NCBI RefSeq assembly: GCF_000738175.1
Contig: NZ_JFCH01000054.1
Coordinates: forward strand, 62,001-126,000
Source of the DNA: Corynebacterium jeikeium
GTDB taxonomy: Bacteria; Actinomycetota; Actinomycetes; Mycobacteriales; Mycobacteriaceae
Direction: 5' to 3'
Length of the DNA stretch: 64,000 nucleotides
The notes beneath the pieces are model-generated. The model was given only the letters and a program-made list of their open reading frames with translations, was not told the origin of the DNA and made no database searches. Numbering within the stretch: position 1 is the first letter of the stretch; every line of letters begins with the position of its first letter. Made by a program: the position numbers and the translations under genes. Of this stretch, positions 1 to 8,342 are shown piece by piece.

Positions 1-734
1 GGCCCGCCGACGTACTCCATCACAATGAAGCCGCCGGGGGAGCGCGGGTCGTCGATGAAGTTGAAGATCTTCACGATTCCGGGGTGCGTGATGTCCGCCA
101 GGAACGCCCGCTCGGATTCCGCGACCGCGCGCTCTTGTTCGTTTTCCGTGGCCATCATGCCCTTGAGCACCACGTAACGGTCGGCGACGTTGTGGTCGAT
201 GGCGATGTACACCCAGCCCAAACCGCCGTGCGCGATGGGGCCCAGGATCTCGTACTGGCCTGCGATGATGTCGCCGGATTTCAGCGTCGGCGCTTCCACG
301 CCTTTCTCGATCGCCGAGCTGGGGTCGATCACTGCGTCTTCCGGGTTCGTCGGCGCGATAAACGGCAGTTGCACCATGCCGTCGGCTACGGAGGCACCGG
401 AGCGGTACGTGCCCCGCCTCTTACGGAACGTCGATAGTGCTTCGATGCGCGAGCGTTCGCCGGAGTCCACGGCATTCGCCGGGCTGCCCACGGGGTCGGT
501 GTGCTGCACCGTCGCGTCTGTGTCTTCGTCGTCAGCGAAGGGGTCGAAGGCGACGGCTTCGGTGCGCTCTTCTGGTTCGCTGTCGGCGAAGGGGTCGAAT
601 TCTACGGCTTCGGTGCGCTCTTCTGGTTCGCTGTCGGCGAAGGGGTCGAACTCGACGGCCTCGGTGCGCTCCTCCGGTTCACTGCCAGCGCTGCTGTCTC
701 TGCTGGCGTTGAGCTCGCGGTCGTTACTCTGCAT
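1..734 (-). CDS. pknG: Serine/threonine protein kinase PknG, N-terminal part (3' end beyond window)
   Basis: Soluble Ser/Thr kinase that in corynebacteria phosphorylates OdhI, the FHA-domain inhibitor of 2-oxoglutarate dehydrogenase. I translated the first 244 codons by hand from the ATG at 734, which overlaps the glnH stop. An acidic N-terminal tail carries three copies of SEPEERTEAVEFDPFAD (third copy EAVAF). The kinase glycine loop follows (GPIAHGGLGWVYIAID), then the ATP-binding lysine (YVVLKG) and the hinge region (FIVMEYVGG). M. tuberculosis PknG has a CxxC rubredoxin-like module just before the kinase; no cysteine is present there in this protein. Third gene of glnX-glnH-pknG. The C-terminal TPR region and catalytic loop lie outside the window. 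Confidence 0.95.
   Translation of the reverse strand, partial: MQSNDRELNASRDSSAGSEPEERTEAVEFDPFADSEPEERTEAVEFDPFADSEPEERTEAVAFDPFADDEDTDATVQHTDPVGSPANAVDSGERSRIEALSTFRKRRGTYRSGASVADGMVQLPFIAPTNPEDAVIDPSSAIEKGVEAPTLKSGDIIAGQYEILGPIAHGGLGWVYIAIDHNVADRYVVLKGMMATENEQERAVAESERAFLADITHPGIVKIFNFIDDPRSPGGFIVMEYVGG
531..683. repeat. Three tandem 51-bp repeats inside pknG
   Basis: Units at 531-581, 582-632 and 633-683, nearly identical and an exact multiple of three, so the reading frame is kept. Each encodes a 17-residue acidic block with the threonine motif R-T-E-A-V followed by D-P-F-A-D. Confidence 0.95.
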
Positions 735-1809
735 CGCCGTTCGCCACCCTTCGCCGGATCTTGTTGAGTTCCTTCGTTTCTTCCTCGGTGCGGTATTTAA
801 GCGGTAGTGATGACGCCGGCCCTAAGTAGTCCGCCAGCCACTTGTCATAGAGGTTCTTCCACGTTCCGTCGCGCCGAATCCTCTCCATGGTGGAGTTCAC
901 TTGCATCACCAGTCCGGTCGTTTTCTTTGGGAAGCCCGGTGGGGAGATAGCCACCGAGTAGTAGCTGGTCTCCGGCGCGTCAGCGACCAGGGTCGTGTAG
1001 GGGTCCTGAGCCCGCAGGCCGGTGAGGATAGCGTCATCCGTGTAGATCGCATCGGCCTGGAAGCGCTGCATGGCCATCAGGCAATCAGTCCACGCCTGGG
1101 CCAGCAGCAGCCGCCCCACGTCGTATTGCTTGATTTGCACCGCGGAGGTCGAGTCGCGCGTCACGCACACCGTCTTGTTGTGCAGATCGTCGAAGCTTTG
1201 GATCTGTGAGTCGCTCAAAACCAACAGCCGCGAGTGAGCCCGCAGGTAGGGGATGGAAAACTCCAGCTTCGCTTGGCGGGAAAGCGTCGGCGACATAGTG
1301 CGCACCACAATGTCTACGTCGCCGCTCTTCAGAGCCTCGGCGCGCTCGCGGCTTTCCACGTAGCGGAATTCGATTCTGTTCGGGTCGCCGAAAATGTCGC
1401 GTGCGATCTCGCGCGCCAGGTCCACCTCGAAGCCAGCGACGTCGCCAGAGACCGGGTCGCGGAACCCCAGCCGGTTCAGGGACTGGGCCACGCCAACCAC
1501 CAGACGACCCCGGCGCATGATTTGCGGCACGCGCTCCTTCGGCTCGCGGGTATCCGGCTTGATAGAGCCAAACGGTTCTTCATCGCCAGTATTGTCGATG
1601 TCTGCGCTCGAATCCGACGCGGCGTCAACATCGTTAGGAACCTCGTCCGGCTGCATATACGCTGCGCCGTAGGGCAGATCGTCACTGGAATTGTGCTGTA
1701 CGGATGGCCATTCCGGCAGGTCGGGGCTTTCCGTGGCGCAGGCCGAGGTGAGGGCGATAGCCGCGACCGTCAGGGCGGCGACTACAGGCTTGAACGCTTG
1801 CTTTCTCAT
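724..1809 (-). CDS. glnH: GlnH, lipoprotein substrate-binding protein for glutamine/glutamate-type ligands
   Basis: Extracytoplasmic solute-binding protein of the SBP_bac_3 family, 361 residues. A hydrophobic leader ends in the lipobox LTSAC (Cys about residue 24), so it should be lipid-anchored on the outer face of the membrane. The ligand domain begins near residue 95 (RGRLVVGVAQSLNRLGFRDP). The ATG at 1809 overlaps the glnX stop by one base (TAATG). No permease or ATPase is adjacent. As in other actinobacteria the protein is therefore inferred to sense an amino acid and signal through GlnX to PknG rather than to import it. Confidence 0.92.
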   Translation of the reverse strand: MRKQAFKPVVAALTVAAIALTSACATESPDLPEWPSVQHNSSDDLPYGAAYMQPDEVPNDVDAASDSSADIDNTGDEEPFGSIKPDTREPKERVPQIMRRGRLVVGVAQSLNRLGFRDPVSGDVAGFEVDLAREIARDIFGDPNRIEFRYVESRERAEALKSGDVDIVVRTMSPTLSRQAKLEFSIPYLRAHSRLLVLSDSQIQSFDDLHNKTVCVTRDSTSAVQIKQYDVGRLLLAQAWTDCLMAMQRFQADAIYTDDAILTGLRAQDPYTTLVADAPETSYYSVAISPPGFPKKTTGLVMQVNSTMERIRRDGTWKNLYDKWLADYLGPASSLPLKYRTEEETKELNKIRRRVANGDAE

Positions 1810-3221
1810 TAGAGGAACTCCTGCAGTCGGGGCCTAGTGCCAAAGAAGACGCACAGCGCGGAAAGCGCTGTCAGGGTTAGTACAAGGTTGGTCACGCGGC
1901 TGGCGGCAGTGCGGCCTTCCACCAGAATGTCGCGCAGTTCTTCGCGGGTGCTGCTGATGAGCTCCTGCATTTCGTTGTCCACGACGGTGTAGTCGGACGT
2001 ATCCTCATCGGCGGCGCGTAGGTCTTTCTTTCCGTCCTGCTTTTCTTCTTTGACCTTCGTATCCAGGGCCGCGGCCAGCGCCTCGGTGTAACGGCCATTT
2101 TGCAGTTCGGAGACCATCTTCGCGTGCGATTCATCCCACGAGCGCAGCGCTTCCCGGGCGGTATCGATACGCTCGGGTTGGCTCACTTGGCTGCGGAGGC
2201 CTTCCAGCTTGCTGTCGATGTCCGCCATGGCATCCGAGAATTCCTGCTGGCGATCCTCGCCGTAGTCGCGCTGAATCAGCCCCAGCGCCTCCTGGGTGCG
2301 CGATTGCTGCACCGAGATGCGCACTGCCGTGAGCTGCTCGAGCGGTCGCACGGTGCCCTGCACGTCTTGGTTACCCGCGTGCCACGTCAGGGCAGCGCTT
2401 ATTGACGCCCATACGAGGGCGAATAGCATAAGCCCAGTAGCCGCCACATATCCCAGGTTGAGGCGCCTATTGGTCAATGCCGCGAGCCAGAACTGGGCTA
2501 TCACCAGCATGATGATTGCCGCCACGATGCCGGACAGTGGGAACCACAGGGGAGCGGAGAGCTTCGCCTGCTGAGTGGAGACTTCCTCCGATGTGCGGGA
2601 GTAGAGCTCCTGGGCGGCCGGCAGCATTGTCTCCTGCATCAGCGTGGAGGCCTGGGCCAGATAGGAGGCGCCGACGGGGTTGCGCATGCGGTCGTGCGTC
2701 TGCGCGTTGGACATCAGCTTCAGGTAGTCCGGCATGGAGTTCTGGATCTGCAGCACCAGCTCCATTTCTCGGGACTCGATGTTGTCAATGCCGCTGGTGG
2801 CGCGGATCAGGGAGGTCGAGGCGCTGGACATTGCCGCGTCGTAGTCCCGGGTGGCGGCGTCGGTGGTGGACTTGCGCAGGAAGCTGGTGGTGGCGACGGA
2901 ATCTGCCACTGAGAGGGAGTTGAAGAGTTCCTGCGCCGCGTCCGACAGGGGCTCGGTTTGGTTCACCAACGCATTCAGCTGTGCCTGGCGGTTCTGCGAG
3001 CTGTAGACCATGGCCCCGCCGGCGGCGAGAATGGCCAAGACCAGGATCGTCGAGACGATGGTGAGAAGGCCGGGGGAGGTGGAGGCGAACTTGAGGAACC
3101 GGCGCGGGGCTTCGAGCGCCGGGTTCACAAACCCCTTGAACGAGCTGCCTCGACCGGTGGGGTGCTCATCGCTGTCCATCCACCGGTCTGCCTCGAACGC
3201 AGTCACTGGGGGCATAGCCAT
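1809..3221 (-). CDS. glnX: GlnX, membrane protein of the PknG signalling operon
   Basis: 470 residues with about four membrane helices (roughly 51-73, 225-250, 257-280 and 444-463) and a large extracytoplasmic loop between the first two, resembling a chemoreceptor-like sensory module. In C. glutamicum GlnX works with GlnH and PknG to control OdhI phosphorylation. First gene of the operon. A TATACT box at 3226-3231 (minus strand) sits only two bases before the ATG at 3221. The second ATG (3215, reading MPPVTAF) is therefore a good candidate for a leaderless start, which would shorten the protein by two residues. Confidence 0.9.
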   Translation of the reverse strand: MAMPPVTAFEADRWMDSDEHPTGRGSSFKGFVNPALEAPRRFLKFASTSPGLLTIVSTILVLAILAAGGAMVYSSQNRQAQLNALVNQTEPLSDAAQELFNSLSVADSVATTSFLRKSTTDAATRDYDAAMSSASTSLIRATSGIDNIESREMELVLQIQNSMPDYLKLMSNAQTHDRMRNPVGASYLAQASTLMQETMLPAAQELYSRTSEEVSTQQAKLSAPLWFPLSGIVAAIIMLVIAQFWLAALTNRRLNLGYVAATGLMLFALVWASISAALTWHAGNQDVQGTVRPLEQLTAVRISVQQSRTQEALGLIQRDYGEDRQQEFSDAMADIDSKLEGLRSQVSQPERIDTAREALRSWDESHAKMVSELQNGRYTEALAAALDTKVKEEKQDGKKDLRAADEDTSDYTVVDNEMQELISSTREELRDILVEGRTAASRVTNLVLTLTALSALCVFFGTRPRLQEFL

Positions 3222-3297
3222 AAAGTATATACAGCCTAAGTAAACCTCTGCCCATAAACTCTGCTTAAACTACCCACATTGTGGCAGACTAGAACGC

Positions 3298-4446
3298 ATG
3301 ATTACGGTCAGTTCCCTAACCAAAGCCTATAAAGGCAATACGGTAGTCAACGATTTGAATTTTGAGGTCTCACCCGGAATCGTCACCGGATTCTTGGGAC
3401 CCAACGGTGCCGGCAAGTCCACCACGATGCGAATGATCGTGGGACTGGATGAGCCGACCAAGGGAACTGCCCGCATCGATGGCAAGGCGTATGCCGAGTA
3501 CAAGCGCCCGTTGGAGAAGGTTGGCACGCTGCTGGACGCCAAGTGGGTACACCCCAACCGCAGCGCCGCAGCACACCTGCGCTGGGTCGCCGCCGCCAAC
3601 GGCTTTTCCAAGAAGCGCGTGGATGAAGTCCTGGGCATCGTGGGCCTGAGCGATGTGGCGGGCCGCAAGGCAGGCAAGTTCTCGCTGGGCATGGGTCAGC
3701 GTCTGGGCCTGGCCTGCGCGCTGCTGGGCGACCCGGAGGTGCTGATCCTGGATGAGCCCGTCAACGGCCTGGACCCGGAGGGCATCCGCTGGGTGCGAGA
3801 TTTCGTCCGCGCCCTGGCACGGGAGGGCCGCACGGTGCTGATCAGTTCGCACCTGCTCAGCGAGATGGCGCAGACTGCCGACCACCTGATCGTCATCGGT
3901 AAGGGGCGCCTGGTGGCAAACCAGAGCACCCACGAGTTCATCAAGTCCACCTCCGAGGTATCCACCGTTGTGCGCACCGACCACATCGCGGAGATGAAGG
4001 CCGCGCTGACGGAGGAGTCGGTTCCGTTCCAGGAGGGTAAGGACCTGGATGGCCGCCCGACGCTCACCATCCCGCAGCAGGAAAGCGACTGGATCGGTGC
4101 CCTGGCTTATAGCTACGGGCTGCGCCTGCGCGAGCTATCGGAGAAGCGCCCGAGCCTGGAGGACGCATACCTGCGTATGACCCAGGAACACGTCGAGTAC
4201 CACGCCAGCGTGGAGGCGGATAAGGCCGACAAGACCGACGAGGCCGACAAGGCTGAAAAGTCCGGCGAGACTGGCGAGCCCAGCAAGCCCGAGGCGGCGG
4301 AAAAGGCCGCGCCCAAGGTGGCGCCGGAAGATGCTGAGTCCGCAGGTGGGCGTCATAAAGAAAAGAGCGCCCCAGAAAAGAGCGCTAAAGAAAGCAGCGA
4401 GGCAACCGGCAACGCCGTGCGCGTGCAGAAGGAAGGGGACAAGTAA
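3298..4446 (+). CDS. ABC-2 type exporter, ATP-binding subunit
   Basis: Cytoplasmic ATPase of an ABC exporter, 382 residues. Visible motifs are Walker A (GPNGAGKST, near residue 36), signature (SLGMGQRLGLA), Walker B with D-loop (VLILDEPVNGLDPEG) and H-loop (SSHLLSEM). The typical domain ends near residue 300. The last ~80 residues are a low-complexity Lys/Ala/Glu tail (KADKTDEADKAEKSGETG and similar) that the family does not usually carry. It overlaps the permease gene by one base. The substrate is unknown; bacitracin/bleomycin-type or peptide exporters are the nearest classes. Divergent from glnX. Confidence 0.9.
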   Translation: MITVSSLTKAYKGNTVVNDLNFEVSPGIVTGFLGPNGAGKSTTMRMIVGLDEPTKGTARIDGKAYAEYKRPLEKVGTLLDAKWVHPNRSAAAHLRWVAAANGFSKKRVDEVLGIVGLSDVAGRKAGKFSLGMGQRLGLACALLGDPEVLILDEPVNGLDPEGIRWVRDFVRALAREGRTVLISSHLLSEMAQTADHLIVIGKGRLVANQSTHEFIKSTSEVSTVVRTDHIAEMKAALTEESVPFQEGKDLDGRPTLTIPQQESDWIGALAYSYGLRLRELSEKRPSLEDAYLRMTQEHVEYHASVEADKADKTDEADKAEKSGETGEPSKPEAAEKAAPKVAPEDAESAGGRHKEKSAPEKSAKESSEATGNAVRVQKEGDK

Positions 4447-5258
4447 TGGTGAACCTGATCAAATCGGAGCTGATTAAGCTCCGCAGCACCAAAGCCCTGT
4501 GGTGGACCTCCGGGCTGATCCTGTTCTTCTCGCTCGGCTTCGCACTGCTCAACGGCGGTATGACCGGCTCGCTGCTGACCAGCGACGAGGCGAAGAATGA
4601 TCCGGAGCTGTACATGTCCGTCGTCGCGGGCATCGGCTCTGACATGGGCCTCAGCGGGTTCCTTTCCTTCGGCATGATGATCGTGATGATCCAGGCCGTG
4701 ATGCTCGTGACCACCGAGTACGGCGCGAACACCAGTAAGACCACCCTGCTGGCCACGCCGACGCGCTGGCAGGTGCCGATCGCAAAGTTCCTGGTATACG
4801 GCGTGATCGCCTCGGTGCTTGCGTTCATTTCCAACGTTGTAGGCACGATTCTCGCCAAGTGGTCGCTTGGCTGGAATCTGGAGGATGAAGAGCTGCTGGG
4901 CAAGGTCGGCCTCGACGCTGATGGCCTGTGGGAGCAGATCGGACGCATCGAGCTATACCTGCTGCTGACCATCGCCGCCGCCATCGGCGTGGGCTACCTG
5001 GTGCGCAACACCGCCGGCGGCATCGCAATCATGCTGCTGTGGAACCTGGTGATCGAGGGCACGCTGGTGCAGCTGGTGCCGAAGATCCGCGACTGGCTGC
5101 CACCGTACATGCCGTTCACCAACGCCGAGGCGTACACCGGCATGCGGGATCTCGACGGGGCGCCATGGGGTCAAACCGGCTCGATCCTGTACTTCGCCGC
5201 CTGGTGTGTGGTGCTCTTCATCGTCGGCGTAGTGACGCTAAAGAAGCGGGACGCTTAA
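4446..5258 (+). CDS. ABC-2 type exporter, permease subunit
   Basis: 270-residue integral membrane protein with about six hydrophobic segments, starting with the usual short amphipathic leader (MVNLIKSELIKLRSTKALWW) of ABC-2 permeases. It follows the ATPase gene directly, so the two should form a homodimeric exporter with homodimeric ATPase. A strong hairpin terminator follows 28 bases after the stop. Substrate not deducible from sequence. Confidence 0.88.
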   Translation: MVNLIKSELIKLRSTKALWWTSGLILFFSLGFALLNGGMTGSLLTSDEAKNDPELYMSVVAGIGSDMGLSGFLSFGMMIVMIQAVMLVTTEYGANTSKTTLLATPTRWQVPIAKFLVYGVIASVLAFISNVVGTILAKWSLGWNLEDEELLGKVGLDADGLWEQIGRIELYLLLTIAAAIGVGYLVRNTAGGIAIMLLWNLVIEGTLVQLVPKIRDWLPPYMPFTNAEAYTGMRDLDGAPWGQTGSILYFAAWCVVLFIVGVVTLKKRDA

Positions 5259-5285
5259 ACGCTTTTTCTTAGTGACGCCCCCTTC

Positions 5286-5321
5286 GCCCCACCGGCCTTG
5301 AGATGCCAGGTGGGGCTTTTT
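5286..5321 (+). terminator. Rho-independent terminator of the ABC exporter operon
   Basis: Perfect 8-bp stem GCCCCACC (5286-5293) / GGTGGGGC (5309-5316) followed by five T residues. Confidence 0.88.
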
Positions 5322-5351
5322 AGCTTTGGGGATGGCTTGCGTTTTCCGGGG

Positions 5352-5894
5352 CTAGTCCGGGTTGCGCTGCAGGTCGTCGACGAGGGACTCCGCAGCTAGG
5401 GAGAGGTTCCGCAGGGCGGGCACGCCGCGGCGCAGTTTCGCGATGTCGCGCGCGTCCATCCGGTCGGTGGCCTTAGTGATAATGAGCGCCCACTCGTCGG
5501 TAATGGAGTTCATCATGTCCACGCCCTCGTCCGTGAGATAAAGATTCTGGGCGCGCTTATCCTCTGGGTTGGCCTGGCGGCGGATCAGTCCCGCGTTGAT
5601 GAGGCGGCGCACGGTCGCCGAAACGTTAGAGGCGCGGAGGAAGCGCAGGCGGGCGACATCCGACACACCGCAGCCCGGGTGCTGGGAAATAAACTGCAGT
5701 ACCTCGATCTCCGACTGGGAGATCTCCAGCGACTGGTTGGGGCGTTCCATCAAGCGGCGGGTGGCGGAAAGAAAGTCATACACTGCCGTGGCGATCTCTG
5801 CGACGTCGATCTCCGGCAGAATCTCGGGTGCCTTGCGGCCGCGTACCGGGGGGTAGGAAGGCGTCTGCGGCGACTTCTGGGGTGACGGGGTCAT
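5352..5894 (-). CDS. MarR-family transcriptional regulator
   Basis: 180 residues with a winged helix-turn-helix in the middle (QSEIEVLQFISQHPGCGVSD, then LRASNVSATVRRLINAGLI and the wing EDKRAQNLYLTDEG). A proline-rich N-terminal extension of about 35 residues precedes the domain. Transcribed alone toward the ABC exporter. The upstream 120 bases contain the short dyad AAGTAACTT (5926-5934), a plausible autoregulatory operator. Target genes unknown; the convergent exporter and cls are candidates by position. Confidence 0.85.
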   Translation of the reverse strand: MTPSPQKSPQTPSYPPVRGRKAPEILPEIDVAEIATAVYDFLSATRRLMERPNQSLEISQSEIEVLQFISQHPGCGVSDVARLRFLRASNVSATVRRLINAGLIRRQANPEDKRAQNLYLTDEGVDMMNSITDEWALIITKATDRMDARDIAKLRRGVPALRNLSLAAESLVDDLQRNPD

Positions 5895-6015
5895 CGGGCG
5901 AAACTTTCTTTTGGTGTGCGTATGTAAGTAACTTGTGATTCACCCTATATGACGGCAAAAGTGCTATTGCACTAATCGGCGATAATGAAAACAATGAATT
6001 CGCCAACACGGCGCG

Positions 6016-7527
6016 CTACTGCAGCGCGCTCGTCAGGCGCGCGACATTATCCACGTACTGCTTGTACAGCGGGCGGGTGCTCCACTGCTCGGCGGTCAAT
6101 AGGGCGGAGCGGCCTCGGTACTCCTCCGTCAGAGCTCGCAGGGCCTCCAGCAAATCGCCCTTGCCGACCATCAGCGAAATCTCATAGTTCAGGCCGAAGC
6201 TGCGCATATCCATATTGGAGCTGCCCATTACGGCTACCTCACCATCGGCGATGGCGAACTTAGAGTGCAAAACCTTGGGGTAGGGGTACAGGTACATGTG
6301 CACCCCGGCCTTCAGCAGCTCTGAGTAATAGGAGGCCTGCGCGTGTCCCACCATCGGCTGGTCGGACTTCTCGGAGACATACAGTTCCACCCGAACTCCC
6401 CGGTAGCAGGCGGTGGTCACGGCTTCCATGAGGGACTCGTCGGGGATGAAGTACGGGCTAATCAGCTTGAGCGTGTGCTTGGCGTGGTGGGCCATGGAGG
6501 TAAACAGGCGCAGGTTCGGCTCCGTGGTGAAGCCGGGGCCGGAGGGAATGATCTGCATGATGTCCGCGCCAGTATCTTGGTCGTGCGTATCTAGCCACTG
6601 CTTGGCGTCCGTGGGGTTGATGAGGTCTAGTTCCTCGTCGGTTTCGGTGTACCAGTCCACGGCGAACACCGAGTTGATGGTGCTGACGATCGGGCCGGTG
6701 AGTTCCGCCATCACATCTACCCATTCGCGGCCGATCTTGTGGTTCTTCGGCTTTTGGTAGGGGGCCTCGATCATGTTTTGTGAGCCCATGAAGGCCACCC
6801 GGCCGTCCACGACCACCAGCTTGCGGTGGTTGCGCAGATCGGGGCGGCGGAAGCGCCACTTAAGAGGCTGCAGGGGCAGCATGACCTGCCAGTCCACGCC
6901 CATGGCCTGTAGCCTCTTGCCCAGCTTCTTGTTGCCCTTGTACTTGTGTGCGCCGATGTGATCCCACAGCACGCGCACGGTGACTCCGCGTTGCGCGGCC
7001 CGCCCGAGCGCTTCGAAGAAGGGTTCGGTCGTATCGTCCCAGGCCATGATGTAGACTTCGACGTTCACATAGTCTTTGGCCGAGTCAATCGCACGGGTCA
7101 TCGCGGCGATCGATTCCTCGTAGTCCGAATGCAGGGCCTGCATGGTGCCGTTCACGGCGGGCAGTGCCGTGAGCTCCCGGTTGAGCCGCACCAGCGAACG
7201 CAGCTCGTCGCTGAGCTCGCTGCCCTCGGGAACGTCAGGCTCGTCGGCGCTCATCGTGCGGATCAGTTCGTTCGCCTGGTTCTGGATGCGGTGGCGCCGC
7301 CGGTTGATCGCTGGCGATCCCATCAGCAGGAATAGAAAGATGCCAATGAAGGGGATCAGGAAGATGGCGAGTAGCCAGGCCATGGCGGACGTGGGGCGTC
7401 GTTCCTTAGGAACCCAGCCCAGCGCAAAGATCTTCAGCGCGTAGTCCAGAACGACCAGCGTGATCTGCCACCACTGCAGGTCGTCCGTGAACTCGCTAAA
7501 CAGGCCGAGGAGGTCGGGGAAGGGCAT
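6016..7527 (-). CDS. cls: Cardiolipin synthase, phospholipase D type
   Basis: 503-residue membrane enzyme that makes cardiolipin from phosphatidylglycerol. Two N-terminal membrane helices (about residues 20-75) are followed by two HKD phosphodiesterase motifs: HRKLVVVDGRVAFMGSQN near residue 235 and HSKFAIADGEVAVMGSSN near residue 415. The length is normal for the family. Last gene of def-GNAT-xth-cls, three bases after the xth stop. Confidence 0.93.
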   Translation of the reverse strand: MPFPDLLGLFSEFTDDLQWWQITLVVLDYALKIFALGWVPKERRPTSAMAWLLAIFLIPFIGIFLFLLMGSPAINRRRHRIQNQANELIRTMSADEPDVPEGSELSDELRSLVRLNRELTALPAVNGTMQALHSDYEESIAAMTRAIDSAKDYVNVEVYIMAWDDTTEPFFEALGRAAQRGVTVRVLWDHIGAHKYKGNKKLGKRLQAMGVDWQVMLPLQPLKWRFRRPDLRNHRKLVVVDGRVAFMGSQNMIEAPYQKPKNHKIGREWVDVMAELTGPIVSTINSVFAVDWYTETDEELDLINPTDAKQWLDTHDQDTGADIMQIIPSGPGFTTEPNLRLFTSMAHHAKHTLKLISPYFIPDESLMEAVTTACYRGVRVELYVSEKSDQPMVGHAQASYYSELLKAGVHMYLYPYPKVLHSKFAIADGEVAVMGSSNMDMRSFGLNYEISLMVGKGDLLEALRALTEEYRGRSALLTAEQWSTRPLYKQYVDNVARLTSALQ

Positions 7528-7530
7528 GGT

Positions 7531-8331
7531 TTAAGCCTCACCGTCAACGTTGTAATCCACGATCACCGGCGCGTGGTCGGAGGCACCCTTGCCCTTGCGC
7601 TCATCGCGGTCCACCCGCGCGGTGGTGGGGGTGATTCCGCGGGCATACTGCAAGTCGATGCGCATACCTTCGCCCTTCTGGAAGCGCATCGCCTGGTAAT
7701 CCCAGTAGGTGTATTCGTCGGCGATCAGGTCCGTAGCGGCGGTCATCCCCGCGTCCTCCAGGGCGCGCAGCCGAGCGCGCTCGTTGGGGGTCACGTGCGT
7801 GCGCCCATCGAAGAAGCTGCGATCCCACACGTCCTCGTCGCGCGGGGCGATGTTGTAGTCGCCGACCAGGCACAGCTTCTCGCTGCTCTTTTCTTGGGAC
7901 GCCCCCACGCCCGAACCCGCCGCATATGCCGCGAGGGCGTCCAGCCACCGCAGCTTGTAGGAGTAGTGCGGATCCGCGATCTCGCGGCCGTTCGGAACGT
8001 ACAGGCTCCATACCTCCACGCCGCCGCAGGTTGCGCCGATTGCGCGTGCCTCCAGCGCCTGTTCGGCATCCAGGTCCTTGTTGAAGCCGGGCTGGCCGAA
8101 GTCGGTCTGCACGCCTGCAATCCCCACGCGCGACAGGATGGCCACGCCATTGAAGCTGTGTAGCCCGAAGTGGGCCTGCTCGTAGCCCGTGTCAGTGAAG
8201 TCGGGGAACTGCTTGTCTGTGCATTTGGTCTCCTGCAGGCACAGCACGTCCACGTCGCTGCGCTGCAGAAACTCGCGCACCCGCTCCTCGCGGGTGCGTA
8301 CGGAGTTGATGTTCCAGGTGGCGATGCGCAT
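7531..8331 (-). CDS. xthA: Exodeoxyribonuclease III (AP endonuclease family)
   Basis: 266-residue Mg-dependent nuclease of base excision repair. Family motifs are all present: ATWNINSVRTR at the N terminus, LCLQETKC (metal-binding Glu), YVPNGR, GDYNIAPRDEDVWD and the C-terminal SDHAPVIVDY with the catalytic Asp-His. Same neighbours as M. tuberculosis Rv0427c. Eleven bases separate it from the acetyltransferase gene. Confidence 0.95.
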   Translation of the reverse strand: MRIATWNINSVRTREERVREFLQRSDVDVLCLQETKCTDKQFPDFTDTGYEQAHFGLHSFNGVAILSRVGIAGVQTDFGQPGFNKDLDAEQALEARAIGATCGGVEVWSLYVPNGREIADPHYSYKLRWLDALAAYAAGSGVGASQEKSSEKLCLVGDYNIAPRDEDVWDRSFFDGRTHVTPNERARLRALEDAGMTAATDLIADEYTYWDYQAMRFQKGEGMRIDLQYARGITPTTARVDRDERKGKGASDHAPVIVDYNVDGEA

Positions 8332-8342
8332 GGTTAAGCATT

